From: Novosphingobium resinovorum
GTDB lineage: Bacteria > Pseudomonadota > Alphaproteobacteria > Sphingomonadales > Sphingomonadaceae
Assembly: GCF_001742225.1 (NCBI RefSeq)
Contig: NZ_CP017075.1
Coordinates: 2,356,001 to 2,420,000 of the forward strand
Direction of reading: 5' to 3'
DNA length: 64,000 bases
The translations under genes were made by a program, and so were the position numbers. Position 1 is the stretch's first letter. Every line of letters begins with the position of its first letter. The notes under the pieces were generated by a model. That model worked only from the letters and a program-made list of their open reading frames with translations. It was not told the origin of the DNA and searched no databases. This document shows positions 26,454 through 34,600 of the stretch, piece after piece.

Positions 26454-28607
26454 ATGCGCCTGCCCGTCCGGCATTCCCTGCTCGCCAGCACGCTCCTGAT
26501 CGCGCCCGCCCTTCATGGCACGGCTCATGCCAACGAGGCGGAAACTGCGACCAATTCCGACACCATCGTCGTCACCGCGGGCCTCGAACAATCCAGTTCG
26601 GCCACCGCGCTGGCGCTGCCGGTCAAGGAGACGCCGCAGTCGGTCACCATCATCGACCGCAAGCGCATCGAGGATTTCGCGATCACCAACGTCAACGACC
26701 TGCTCGAACAGGCCGTGGGCGTGAATGTCGAGCGGGTCGAGACCGACCGTACCTATTTCTCCTCGCGCGGGTTCGACGTGTCGAACTTCCAGGTCGACGG
26801 CATCGGCCTGCCGCTCGCCTGGGGCATCCAGTTCGGCGACCTCGACACCGCTCTGTTCGAGAACGTCGAGATCGTGCGCGGCGCCAACGCTATCATGACC
26901 GGAATCGGCAACCCCTCGGCCACCGTCAACTATGTGCGCAAGCGGCCGACCGACGAATTGAAGTTCACCGGATCGGCGCAACTGGGCACGCGCGACTACT
27001 GGCGCGCCGAGGGCGATGCCAACATTCCTCTCACCGACACGCTGGCCGTGCGGGCGATCTACGCGCATGAGGACCGCGACGGCTACCTTTCGTACAACCA
27101 CGTCAACCGCGACGTCTACGGCGCCATCCTGCGCTGGCAGGCCACTCCGTCGCTGCGCGCGACGGTGGGCTACACGCGGCAGGAAAACGATGCCGACGGC
27201 GTGCTGTGGGGCGCGATCCCGCTGGTCTACACCGACGGCACCCGCATCGACCTCAAGCGCTCGGCTACGACCTCGGCCGACTGGACCTACTGGAATACCA
27301 AGGACCAGAGCGTATTCGGCGAACTGGTCTATGATTTCGGCGGAGGCTGGTCGGCCACCGGCATCGCGACCTACCGCCGTTTCCAGGAGAACGCCAAGCT
27401 GCTCTATGCATACGGCTACCCTGACCGTGAGACCGGCGAGGGCGTCTACGGCATGGCCGGTATCTATCCTTCGGACTACAAGCAGTACCTTGGCGACGTC
27501 TACGTCTCCGGCCCGTTCCGGCTTTTCGGACGCGAGCACAAGCTGGCCTTCGGTGTCTCGGTCTCGAAGTCCGACGCCAAGGAGTACGAGAACTTTTCCG
27601 AGGACACGGTCGTCTACCCAAGCCCTTCCGAATGGGGCGAGACCGGCATCCCCGAGCCCAGCTATCCCGGCAGTTACCTTGCCGCCGACTACAGCGACCG
27701 CCTGACCCGCGTATACGGCGCCGCGCACCTCGTCCTGACCGACCGGGTCAAGGCCGTAGTCGGCGCCAGCGCGATGTGGATCAAGTCGACCGGCTTTTCC
27801 TACGGCGCGGATCAGGCACGCAAGGACAGCAAGGTCAGCCCCTATGTCGGCGCGGTCTATGAACTGACGCCGAACGTCTCGTTCTACGCCAGCTACACCG
27901 ACATCTATAACCCGCAGGTCGAAGTCGGCATCGACGGCGCGCGCCTCGATCCCGCCAAGGGCACCAGCCTTGAAGGCGGCATCAAGAGCACCTGGCTGGA
28001 CGGCAAGCTCTATGCAACCGCCGCCGTATTCAAGGCCAAGCAGAAGGGCCTCGCCGAATATGCCGGCTACTTCGATGAGGACGGCTGCCCCGTCGGCGTC
28101 GACGGCGTCGCCTGCAACGGCAAGGCGGGCGGCAGCTACTACGACCCGCAGGACACCACCTCGACCGGCTTCGAGGTGGAGCTTTCAGGCCAGGTCACGC
28201 ACAACTGGACTCTATCGGGCGGCTTCACGTACCTCGACATCGAGAACGCCGACGGCGACGATACCCGTACCTGGATCCCGACCAAGTCCCTCAAGCTGGC
28301 GAGCACCTATTCGGTGCCTGAACTGAACGACCTCAAGCTGGGCGCACAACTGCGCGTGCAGAATGCGACGACGGCCGTGGTCAGCGACTTGTCCGCCTAT
28401 GGCGGCGTCGAAGGCGACGTGACGCTGAAGCAGAAGGGCTACGCGATCCTCGATCTCATGGCCGGGGTGCGCGTGGTCGAGCACGTGCGCGCCAGCGTCA
28501 ACGTGCGCAACGTCACGAACGTGAAGTACCTCAACAGCCTCAAGTGGGGCCAGGCCTTCTACGGCGCCCCGCGCAGCGCGGTGGTTACGCTGAGCGTCGA
28601 GTACTGA
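26454..28607 (+). CDS. TonB-dependent siderophore receptor
   Basis: The 717-residue outer-membrane receptor has a signal peptide (MRLPVRHSLLASTLLIAPALHGTAHA), a TonB-box-like SDTIVVTA, a plug domain (VKETPQSVTIIDRKRI... DLLEQAVGVNVERVETDRTYFSSRGF), and a long beta barrel ending in the aromatic VVTLSVEY. The plug sequence is of the FhuE/ferrisiderophore type. ATG at 26454 is preferred to 26439 because GAGGG lies 5-9 nt before it. A Fur-like site upstream suggests iron control. No siderophore biosynthesis or ABC transporter gene is adjacent. Confidence 0.92.
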   Translation: MRLPVRHSLLASTLLIAPALHGTAHANEAETATNSDTIVVTAGLEQSSSATALALPVKETPQSVTIIDRKRIEDFAITNVNDLLEQAVGVNVERVETDRTYFSSRGFDVSNFQVDGIGLPLAWGIQFGDLDTALFENVEIVRGANAIMTGIGNPSATVNYVRKRPTDELKFTGSAQLGTRDYWRAEGDANIPLTDTLAVRAIYAHEDRDGYLSYNHVNRDVYGAILRWQATPSLRATVGYTRQENDADGVLWGAIPLVYTDGTRIDLKRSATTSADWTYWNTKDQSVFGELVYDFGGGWSATGIATYRRFQENAKLLYAYGYPDRETGEGVYGMAGIYPSDYKQYLGDVYVSGPFRLFGREHKLAFGVSVSKSDAKEYENFSEDTVVYPSPSEWGETGIPEPSYPGSYLAADYSDRLTRVYGAAHLVLTDRVKAVVGASAMWIKSTGFSYGADQARKDSKVSPYVGAVYELTPNVSFYASYTDIYNPQVEVGIDGARLDPAKGTSLEGGIKSTWLDGKLYATAAVFKAKQKGLAEYAGYFDEDGCPVGVDGVACNGKAGGSYYDPQDTTSTGFEVELSGQVTHNWTLSGGFTYLDIENADGDDTRTWIPTKSLKLASTYSVPELNDLKLGAQLRVQNATTAVVSDLSAYGGVEGDVTLKQKGYAILDLMAGVRVVEHVRASVNVRNVTNVKYLNSLKWGQAFYGAPRSAVVTLSVEY

Positions 28608-28658
28608 GAGCGAAAGCGAAGCGGGCATCTCTATTTTGCCCGCCTCGCGCCCTCAGTT

Positions 28659-28735
28659 CGTCATTGCGAGCGCAGCGAAGCAATCCAGGGCGGCGTGGAA
28701 CTGCCCTGGATTGCTTCGCTGCGCTCGCAATGACG
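28659..28735. repeat. Perfect inverted repeat, 33-bp arms (CATTGCGAGCG family)
   Basis: The arm 28659-28691 (CGTCATTGCGAGCGCAGCGA...) is the exact reverse complement of 28703-28735, with an 11-nt loop. It lies between the convergent receptor and nadE genes. It is the longest perfect palindrome of the window and could fold into a very stable hairpin on either strand. Confidence 0.92.
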
Positions 28736-28768
28736 GATGGTGTCAAAGCCGGGAAACTTCCCGCCCCC

Positions 28769-30424
28769 TCACCCGCTCCGAAACGCGTGCGTAATCGGAT
28801 AGCGCCGGTCGCGCCCGAAGTTGCGCGCGGTCAACTTGACGCCCGGCGGCGACTGCCGGCGCTTGTACTCGGCACGGTGGAGCAGGAACTCCACGTGACG
28901 CACGACGCCGTGCTCGAAGCCTTCGTTGACCAGTTGCGCCACGCTCTTGTCGTGCTCCACCAGACCCACGAGGATCGGATCAAGCACGTCGTAGGGCGGC
29001 AGGCTGTCACAGTCGCGCTGGCCGTCGTACAGTTCGGCGGTGGGATCACGGGTCAGCACGCCGTCAGGAACCAGCGGACCGCCCGGGCCGAGGCCGATGC
29101 GCGGAACTTGCCCGTTCCGCCAGCGCGCCAGTGCATAGACCGTGCTCTTGTACGCATCCTTGAGCGGCGCGTAGCCACCCGCCATGGCGCCATAAATCGC
29201 CGCATAACCGACGCTCAGTTCGCTCTTGTTGGCGGTGGCGATGAGCATGGGGCCGAACTTGTTGGACAGCGCCATCAAGCCCGCCCCGCGAACCCGCGAC
29301 TGGAGGTTTTCTTCCGCAAGATCACGCTGCGTACCTTCGAAGGCCTCGCCCAGCATGGCATCGAATCCATCGACGGCAGCGCCGATCGGCATCTCGGTAT
29401 AGCGAATCCCCAGCGCCTCGGCGCAGGCCGCCCCGTCGTCGAGGCTCTGCCCGCTGGTGAAGCGCGAGGGCATCATCACCCCCCAGACCCGGTCTGCTCC
29501 CAGCGCATCGACGGCTATCGCCGCGCAAGTCGCGGAATCGATACCGCCCGACAGGCCCAGAACCACGCCCGGAAAGCCGTTTCGCTTCACGTAGTCGCGT
29601 AAAGCGAGGACCATCGCACTATAGATGTCCTCCGGATGCTGCGCGAGCGGCTCCAAGGCGCCGCGATCGCAGCGCCAGCCCTTGGCGGTCTTGGTCCAGC
29701 GGGTCTCCACGACCTGCTCCTCCCAGTCGCGCAGCTGTACCGCCAGCGCACCGTCGCCGTTCACCGCGAAGCTGCCCCCGTCGAACACCAGTTCGTCCTG
29801 CCCGCCGACGCGGTTGAGATAGGCCAGCGGCAGCCCGGTATCGACCGCGCGGCGCTTGGCCACGCCTTCGATGCGCAGGGCCTCCTTGTTGATCTCGTAA
29901 GGACTGCCGTTGATCGAGATGAGGATTTCCGCTCCGAAATCGGCGAGATGTCGGCAGACCTCGTAACGCCAGATGTCCTCGCCCACCGGCACCCCGATCA
30001 TCGTGCCGCGCAGGATAATCGGCTCGGGCAACGGCCCAGGCTGAAACAGGCGCATCTCGTCGAAAGTGCCGTAATTGGGCAGTTCGTGCTTCAGGCGAAC
30101 TGCCGCGACTTTGCCCTGATCCAGCAAAGCCACTCCATTGTGCAGCGCACCATCGAGCACGAAGGCCGACCCGACCAGCATCGCCGGACCGTCGCCGGCA
30201 GTCGATTCGGCGAGCTGCTGAAGCTGGGCCGCCGCGCGCTCGATCAGTGCGGGCTTGAGGATCAGGTCTTCTGGCGGATAGCCTACAAGGTGAAGTTCCG
30301 GGAAGACGACAAGGTCGCTGCCCTTCGCTGCCTCGCGCGCTGCCAAAATGCCGGCGGCATTGGCGGGAATGTCCCCGACCGACTGGTTGAGCTGCGCGAG
30401 CGTGATCTTCAGCGTATCGGGCAT
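28769..30424 (-). CDS. nadE: NAD+ synthase, glutamine-amidotransferase type, catalytic Cys missing
   Basis: The 551-residue protein joins an N-terminal nitrilase-fold glutaminase domain (1-about 260) to a C-terminal NAD synthase domain with the ATP loop LGLSGGIDSATCAA. It makes NAD+ from deamido-NAD+. In the glutaminase the triad Glu43 (FPELHLVGY) and Lys112 (LKHELPNYGTFDE) are present. The expected cysteine of the CEDIW motif is Gly148 (GVPVGEDIW; codon GGC at 29983-29981), one base from TGC. If correct, glutamine hydrolysis would fail and free ammonia would be needed. ATG 30424 starts at the conserved N-terminus. Confidence 0.93.
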   Translation of the reverse strand: MPDTLKITLAQLNQSVGDIPANAAGILAAREAAKGSDLVVFPELHLVGYPPEDLILKPALIERAAAQLQQLAESTAGDGPAMLVGSAFVLDGALHNGVALLDQGKVAAVRLKHELPNYGTFDEMRLFQPGPLPEPIILRGTMIGVPVGEDIWRYEVCRHLADFGAEILISINGSPYEINKEALRIEGVAKRRAVDTGLPLAYLNRVGGQDELVFDGGSFAVNGDGALAVQLRDWEEQVVETRWTKTAKGWRCDRGALEPLAQHPEDIYSAMVLALRDYVKRNGFPGVVLGLSGGIDSATCAAIAVDALGADRVWGVMMPSRFTSGQSLDDGAACAEALGIRYTEMPIGAAVDGFDAMLGEAFEGTQRDLAEENLQSRVRGAGLMALSNKFGPMLIATANKSELSVGYAAIYGAMAGGYAPLKDAYKSTVYALARWRNGQVPRIGLGPGGPLVPDGVLTRDPTAELYDGQRDCDSLPPYDVLDPILVGLVEHDKSVAQLVNEGFEHGVVRHVEFLLHRAEYKRRQSPPGVKLTARNFGRDRRYPITHAFRSG

Positions 30425-30462
30425 GGCCCGGTTGATGCCCCGCCCCCGGAGGCAGTGCAAAC

Positions 30463-30491
30463 AAAAACCCGCCCTTCAGTGAAGAGCGGGT
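30463..30491 (-). terminator. Leftward hairpin terminator (distal)
   Basis: On the reverse strand the stem ACCCGC/CTTC pairs across a 3-nt loop (30467-30491) and is followed by five T residues (30463-30467). It is the second of two tandem terminators downstream of the small lipoprotein gene and upstream of nadE. Confidence 0.8.
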
Positions 30492-30531
30492 CTTGCTGCT
30501 CCACATCCGCGTAAACGCGTAATGCAGAAAC

Positions 30532-30555
30532 AAAAAACCCTCCCATCGGGGAGGG
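30532..30555 (-). terminator. Leftward hairpin terminator (proximal)
   Basis: CCCTCCC (30538-30544) pairs with GGGAGGG (30549-30555). On the reverse strand six T residues follow. It would end transcription of the lipoprotein gene. Confidence 0.85.
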
Positions 30556-30659
30556 CTTCTGTCCGTCGTGAGACGGACTTTCCACAAGCCGGTTGGACCC
30601 GGAAGCGGAAAGCGGCGGGGGTCAGTGCACCGAAAGGTAGCGCCGAACCCCCGAGCCGA

Positions 30660-30833
30660 TTACATCGCCTCGGACGCAGCCTCGGTCGGAACGTCGGTGG
30701 CGTCACCGGTCATCAGCTCCTCGGGAGCGGTCTCGACCGAATCCGTGGTAGCTTCGGCGGCGGGCTCACCACCGCAAGCAGCGAGCGACAGTGCGGCAAC
30801 CGACGCGAACGCGGCGAAAGCAATCTTCTTCAT
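30660..30833 (-). CDS. Small lipoprotein, entericidin-like in size
   Basis: The 57-residue product starts MKKIAFAAFASVAALSLAACGGE: a lipoprotein signal peptide with lipobox LAAC and an expected mature Cys20. The mature part is acidic and rich in Ala, Thr and Glu, with no known domain. The upstream frame to 31139 is not coding. It is followed by two tandem terminators, which supports independent expression. It could be an entericidin-like or simply hypothetical lipoprotein. Confidence 0.75.
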   Translation of the reverse strand: MKKIAFAAFASVAALSLAACGGEPAAEATTDSVETAPEELMTGDATDVPTEAASEAM

Positions 30834-30972
30834 GCGAATCCCCTTGCATTGTTTGGCGCATAGGCCAACGCTTGCAGGCAAGCCTGCAGTGGCATTCTTT
30901 AGACGAGACAATGGTGCAACGCAAATAGGAATACGACAGGCGGAAATCCGCAGAATTCCTAGGGCTTGCACA

Positions 30973-30994
30973 CATATAAAGATATCTTTATATG
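30973..30994. promoter_or_regulatory. 22-bp perfect palindromic operator of the methionine operon
   Basis: Positions 30973-30983 (CATATAAAGAT) are the exact reverse complement of 30984-30994. The palindrome ends 7 nt before the ATG of the ArsR-methyltransferase gene and therefore probably overlaps its promoter or leader. Size, symmetry and placement fit an ArsR-family autoregulatory site. Confidence 0.8.
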
Positions 30995-31001
30995 ATCCGG
31001 C

Positions 31002-31985
31002 ATGCGGATCGACCCTCTTCTGCGCGCTCTTTCGGAGCCGACGCGCCTGCGTATGCTGCGTCTGCTCGCGCATATGGAGCTTGCCGTGGGGGAGCTTGCG
31101 CAAGTCCTCGGCCAGAGCCAGCCGCGCGTTTCGCGCCATATAAAGATTCTGTGCGACGCCGGATTGGCCGAGCGGCGCAAGGAAGGCAGCTGGGTCTTCC
31201 TGAGAATCGCCGTATCCGAACAGGGCGAATCATCGCTCGGCACGGCGGCCGCGAATCTCCTCAACGTCGCCGAGCGTGACGACAGCCAGTTCGCCGCCCG
31301 CTGCGCCGAGGACCGCCGCCACCTCGCCGCGATCCGCGCCGGGCGCGAGGCGAGCGCCGAAGCCTACTTCGCCCGCCACGCCGCCGAATGGGACACGCTG
31401 CGCCGCCTCCACGGCGCCGACGAACCGGTCGAGGCCGCGCTGCTTCGCGCGCTGGGCGAGGAGACGATCGGCGGGTTGCTCGATGTCGGCACCGGCACAG
31501 GGCGCATGGCACAGCTTCTGTCCGCGCGCGCGGGACGGGTGACGGCGCTCGACAAGAGCCCCGAGATGCTGCGCATCGCCCGCGCCCGATTGCAGGACCT
31601 GCCCGCCGACAAGGTCGATCTGGTGCAGGGCGACTTCACCGCCCTGCCCTTCGCGCCCGACGCCTTCGACACCGTGCTCTTCCATCAGGTGCTCCACTTC
31701 GCGCAGGACCCCTCCGTCGTGCTGACCGAAGCCGCGCGCGTGCTGCGGCCGGGCGGGCGCATCGCCGTCGTCGACCTTGCCGCGCACGAGCGCGAGGAAA
31801 TGCGCGAGCGCCATGCGCACGCCCGTCTCGGCTTTTCGGACGAGCAGATGCTCGCCCATCTCGCTTCCGCGGGCCTCACCCCGGCCGAGCCCGTCGCTCT
31901 GCCGGGCGACCCGCTCACCGTTAAAATCTGGACTGCGCGGCGCGATGGTGTAACCGCGCGCCCTGAAAACCGAGAGACCGTTTGA
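31002..31985 (+). CDS. ArsR-family regulator fused to a SAM methyltransferase domain
   Basis: The 327-residue protein has an ArsR-type winged helix (residues about 1-80: LLRALSEPTRLRMLRLLAH, recognition helix region QSQPRVSRHIKILCDAGL). A class I methyltransferase fold follows (LLDVGTGTGRMAQLL at about 160, VTALDKSPEMLRIARARL, VLFHQVLHFAQDP). It heads the metF-metH operon and is coupled to metF (TGATG). ArsR-type regulators of the S-adenosylhomocysteine/methionine cycle are known in Proteobacteria, and this is a good candidate sensing SAM or SAH. The regulator role is inferred from context. Confidence 0.85.
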   Translation: MRIDPLLRALSEPTRLRMLRLLAHMELAVGELAQVLGQSQPRVSRHIKILCDAGLAERRKEGSWVFLRIAVSEQGESSLGTAAANLLNVAERDDSQFAARCAEDRRHLAAIRAGREASAEAYFARHAAEWDTLRRLHGADEPVEAALLRALGEETIGGLLDVGTGTGRMAQLLSARAGRVTALDKSPEMLRIARARLQDLPADKVDLVQGDFTALPFAPDAFDTVLFHQVLHFAQDPSVVLTEAARVLRPGGRIAVVDLAAHEREEMRERHAHARLGFSDEQMLAHLASAGLTPAEPVALPGDPLTVKIWTARRDGVTARPENRETV

Positions 31986-32893
31986 TGACCGCTTCCCCAC
32001 GCGCCGCAGAAACCCCGATTTTCGCAGGGTTGCCCGGCGACATTTCCGTCTCCTTCGAATTCTTCCCGCCCAAGTCGGAGAAGATGGAGGAGCAGCTGTG
32101 GGACGCAATCACCCAGCTTGCCCCGCTCGACCCGGCCTTCGTGTCGGTAACCTATGGCGCGGGCGGCTCCACCCGTGAGCGCACCCACGCCACCGTCTCA
32201 CGGATCGTGAAGGAGACCGCGCTGGTTCCCGCCGCGCACCTTACCTGCGTCGCCGCCAGCAAGGGCGAGATCGACGAAGTGGTCGATCAGTACTGGGAAG
32301 CGGGCGTGCGCCACATCGTCGCGCTCCGCGGCGATCCGCTGCCGGCGGACGGCGGCCGCTTCGTGCCGCATCCCGAAGGCTATGCCAGCGCCGCGCAGCT
32401 GGTCGAAGGCATCCGCAAGCGCCACGATTTCGAAGTCTCGGTCGCGGCCTATCCCGAAGTCCACCCCGAAGCGGTGAGCGCCGAGGCCGACCTCGACAAC
32501 CTGAAGCGCAAGATCGACGCCGGCGCCACCCGCGCGATCACGCAGTTCTTCTTCTCGACCGACGCCTACTTCCGCTTCATGGACAAGGCGCTGGCGGCAG
32601 GCATTACCGTACCGATCCTGCCGGGCATCATGCCGGTCACCAGCTTCGCCGCGATCCGGCGCATGTCCGGCAACACCGAGATCCCCGGCTGGCTGGAGAC
32701 GATGTTCGACGGCCTCGACGATCGCCCCGGCCCGCGCGCGCTGGTTGCCGCCGTCGCGGCGGCGGACCTCTGCAAGCGCCTGTATGAAGGCGGGTCCCGC
32801 GATTTCCACTTCTACACCCTCAACCGTGCCGAGCAGGCTTACGCGATCTGCCAGCTTCTCGGCCTGCGTCCCGTCAAGGAACTTGTCGCATGA
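31985..32893 (+). CDS. metF: Methylenetetrahydrofolate reductase
   Basis: The 302-residue flavoprotein reduces 5,10-methylene-THF to 5-methyl-THF, the methyl donor for MetH. Landmarks are FEFFPPKSEKMEEQLW with the catalytic Glu, FVSVTYGAGGSTRERTH, HIVALRGDPL and AITQFFFSTDAYFRF. ATG 31985 overlaps the preceding stop, and the gene end overlaps the metH start by 4 nt. It sits between its likely regulator and the enzyme that uses its product. Confidence 0.96.
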   Translation: MTASPRAAETPIFAGLPGDISVSFEFFPPKSEKMEEQLWDAITQLAPLDPAFVSVTYGAGGSTRERTHATVSRIVKETALVPAAHLTCVAASKGEIDEVVDQYWEAGVRHIVALRGDPLPADGGRFVPHPEGYASAAQLVEGIRKRHDFEVSVAAYPEVHPEAVSAEADLDNLKRKIDAGATRAITQFFFSTDAYFRFMDKALAAGITVPILPGIMPVTSFAAIRRMSGNTEIPGWLETMFDGLDDRPGPRALVAAVAAADLCKRLYEGGSRDFHFYTLNRAEQAYAICQLLGLRPVKELVA

Positions 32894-33936
32894 GCGTCCG
32901 TGAAACCTTCCTCGCCGAGGCGGCCAAGCGCATCCTCATCACCGACGGCGCGTTCGGCACCGAGATCCAGAACTGGAAGCTCTCGGAAGCCGACTACGCG
33001 GGCGACCTCGGCCTGTCCCACGACCAGAAGGGCAACAACGACATCCTCGCGCTGACCAAGCCCGAGGTGCCGGAGTCCATCCACCGTGCCTACTTCGAAG
33101 CCGGCGCGGACATTGCCGAGACTAACACCTTCTCCGCTAACCGCATCAGCCAGGCCGACTACGGCGCCGAGCATCTGGTTCGCGAGATCAACGTTGAATC
33201 GGCAAAGCTGGCCCGCCGCCTCGCCGACGAATATCAGGCGAAGGATGGCCGCCCGCGCTTCGTGGCGGGCGCAATCGGGCCGACCAACAAGACGCTCTCG
33301 CTCAGCCCCGACGTCAACGATCCGGGCTACCGCGAGATCGACTGGGACACGCTGGTCGACGTCTACAAGGAACAGGCCGCGGCCCTGGTCGAAGGCGGAG
33401 CGGACTTCATCCTGATCGAGACGGTGTTCGATACGCTCAACGCCAAGGCGGGCGTGATGGCGGTGCGCTATCTCGAACAGGAACTCGGCCGTGAAGTGCC
33501 GATCATGCTGTCGATGACGTTGACCGACTTGTCGGGCCGCAACCTCTCGGGCCACACGGTCGAGGCGTTCTGGCATGCGGTTCGTCATGCCAAGCCGGTG
33601 ACCATAGGCCTGAACTGCTCGTTCGGCGCCACCCAGCTGCGTCCGCACGTGAAGACGCTGTCGGAGATCGCCGACACACTCATCATGATCTACCCCAACG
33701 CCGGGCTTCCCAACGAACTGGGCGCCTACGACGAGATGCCGGACACTACGGCAGCCTTCGTCGGCGAATGGGCGATCGCGGGTCAGGTCAACGTGCTGGG
33801 CGGCTGCTGCGGTTCGACCCCGGCGCACATCAAGGCCATCGCCGACAAGGTGACCGGCATGGCGCCGCGCCATCTGCCCGAACTGCAGCCGGTGACGCGC
33901 TTGGCGGGCCTCGAACCCTTCACGATGGCCGGCTGA
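32890..33936 (+). CDS. metH: Methionine synthase, homocysteine-binding part (split MetH)
   Basis: The 348-residue product is only the N-terminal homocysteine methyltransferase domain of B12-dependent methionine synthase. It has LITDGAFGTEIQ at the start, GLNCSFGA with the first zinc cysteine, and GGCCGSTPAHI with the other two. The folate, cobalamin and activation domains are on a separate gene at 34601. The start overlaps metF (ATGA), and the stop shares a base with the GNAT start (TGATG). Splitting of MetH is known in some alphaproteobacteria. Confidence 0.94.
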   Translation: MSVRETFLAEAAKRILITDGAFGTEIQNWKLSEADYAGDLGLSHDQKGNNDILALTKPEVPESIHRAYFEAGADIAETNTFSANRISQADYGAEHLVREINVESAKLARRLADEYQAKDGRPRFVAGAIGPTNKTLSLSPDVNDPGYREIDWDTLVDVYKEQAAALVEGGADFILIETVFDTLNAKAGVMAVRYLEQELGREVPIMLSMTLTDLSGRNLSGHTVEAFWHAVRHAKPVTIGLNCSFGATQLRPHVKTLSEIADTLIMIYPNAGLPNELGAYDEMPDTTAAFVGEWAIAGQVNVLGGCCGSTPAHIKAIADKVTGMAPRHLPELQPVTRLAGLEPFTMAG

Positions 33937-34454
33937 TGGATTCGCTGCCGATCTGGCGCCTACGTCCGGCCGGGCCGGACGATGCCGACGCGCTCGCTCT
34001 AGTGGGTGCGGCAACCTTCCTCGAGAGCTTCGCAGGCGTGATCGACGGCGTGGGTCTCGTCGCGCACTGCGCGAAGCAGCATTCGGCCGAGACCTACCGC
34101 GCCTATTTCGCCAAGGGCGCGAAGGCGTGGCTGGCGGAGATTGAGCCCGGCGGCGCGCCGGTGGGCTATGCGCTGCTGTGCGAGCCCGAGATCGAGCATC
34201 CGCAGCAAGGGGACATCGAGCTGAAGCGCATCTACATCCTCTCGCGCTTTCAGGGATCGACGATCGCCAGTTCGTTGATGCAGGCGGTCGTTGCGGAGTC
34301 GGCAGGCCGTTCGCGGCTGCTTCTGGGCGTCAAGGACGATAACCACCGCGCATTCTCCTTCTATGCCAAGCACGGCTTCGAGACGATCGGCACCCGCCGG
34401 TTCGACGTCGGCGGCAAGACTTACGACGACTTCGTGCTGGCGCGGGTGCTGTAG
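33936..34454 (+). CDS. GNAT-family N-acetyltransferase
   Basis: The 172-residue product starts IWRLRPAGPDDADALALVGAATF. It has acetyl-CoA-fold features: the ELKRIYILSRFQGSTIASSLMQAVVAE block with an altered RxxGxG/A loop, then the SFYAKHGFETIGTRRF end typical of GNATs. The substrate is unknown. It is inserted between the two halves of methionine synthase and coupled to the first (TGATG). The longer frame to 33768 overlaps metH and is rejected. Confidence 0.85.
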   Translation: MDSLPIWRLRPAGPDDADALALVGAATFLESFAGVIDGVGLVAHCAKQHSAETYRAYFAKGAKAWLAEIEPGGAPVGYALLCEPEIEHPQQGDIELKRIYILSRFQGSTIASSLMQAVVAESAGRSRLLLGVKDDNHRAFSFYAKHGFETIGTRRFDVGGKTYDDFVLARVL

Positions 34455-34469
34455 CGCCATGCCGCTTTG

Positions 34470-34550
34470 CCCACCCCCAGCCCCTCCCGCAAGCGGGAGG
34501 GAAGTTACTGTTCCTCTCCCCTCCCGCTTGCGGGAGGGGCTGGGGGTGGG
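34470..34550. repeat. Perfect inverted repeat, 32-bp arms (CCCTCCCGC family)
   Basis: The arm 34470-34501 (CCCACCCCCAGCCCCTCCCG...) is the exact reverse complement of 34519-34550, with a 17-nt loop. It is placed inside the methionine operon, between the GNAT and the second metH gene. It could cause partial termination or stabilise mRNA ends. Confidence 0.9.
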
Positions 34551-34600
34551 CCAGCACGCACCATTGATCAAACGCACCTCCTGAACCGAGAACAACACCC

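Noticed and set aside
30834..31001. SAM or SAH riboswitch ahead of the methionine operon
   Set aside because: The leader between the palindrome and the start is only 7 nt, leaving no room, and the palindrome fits a protein operator better.
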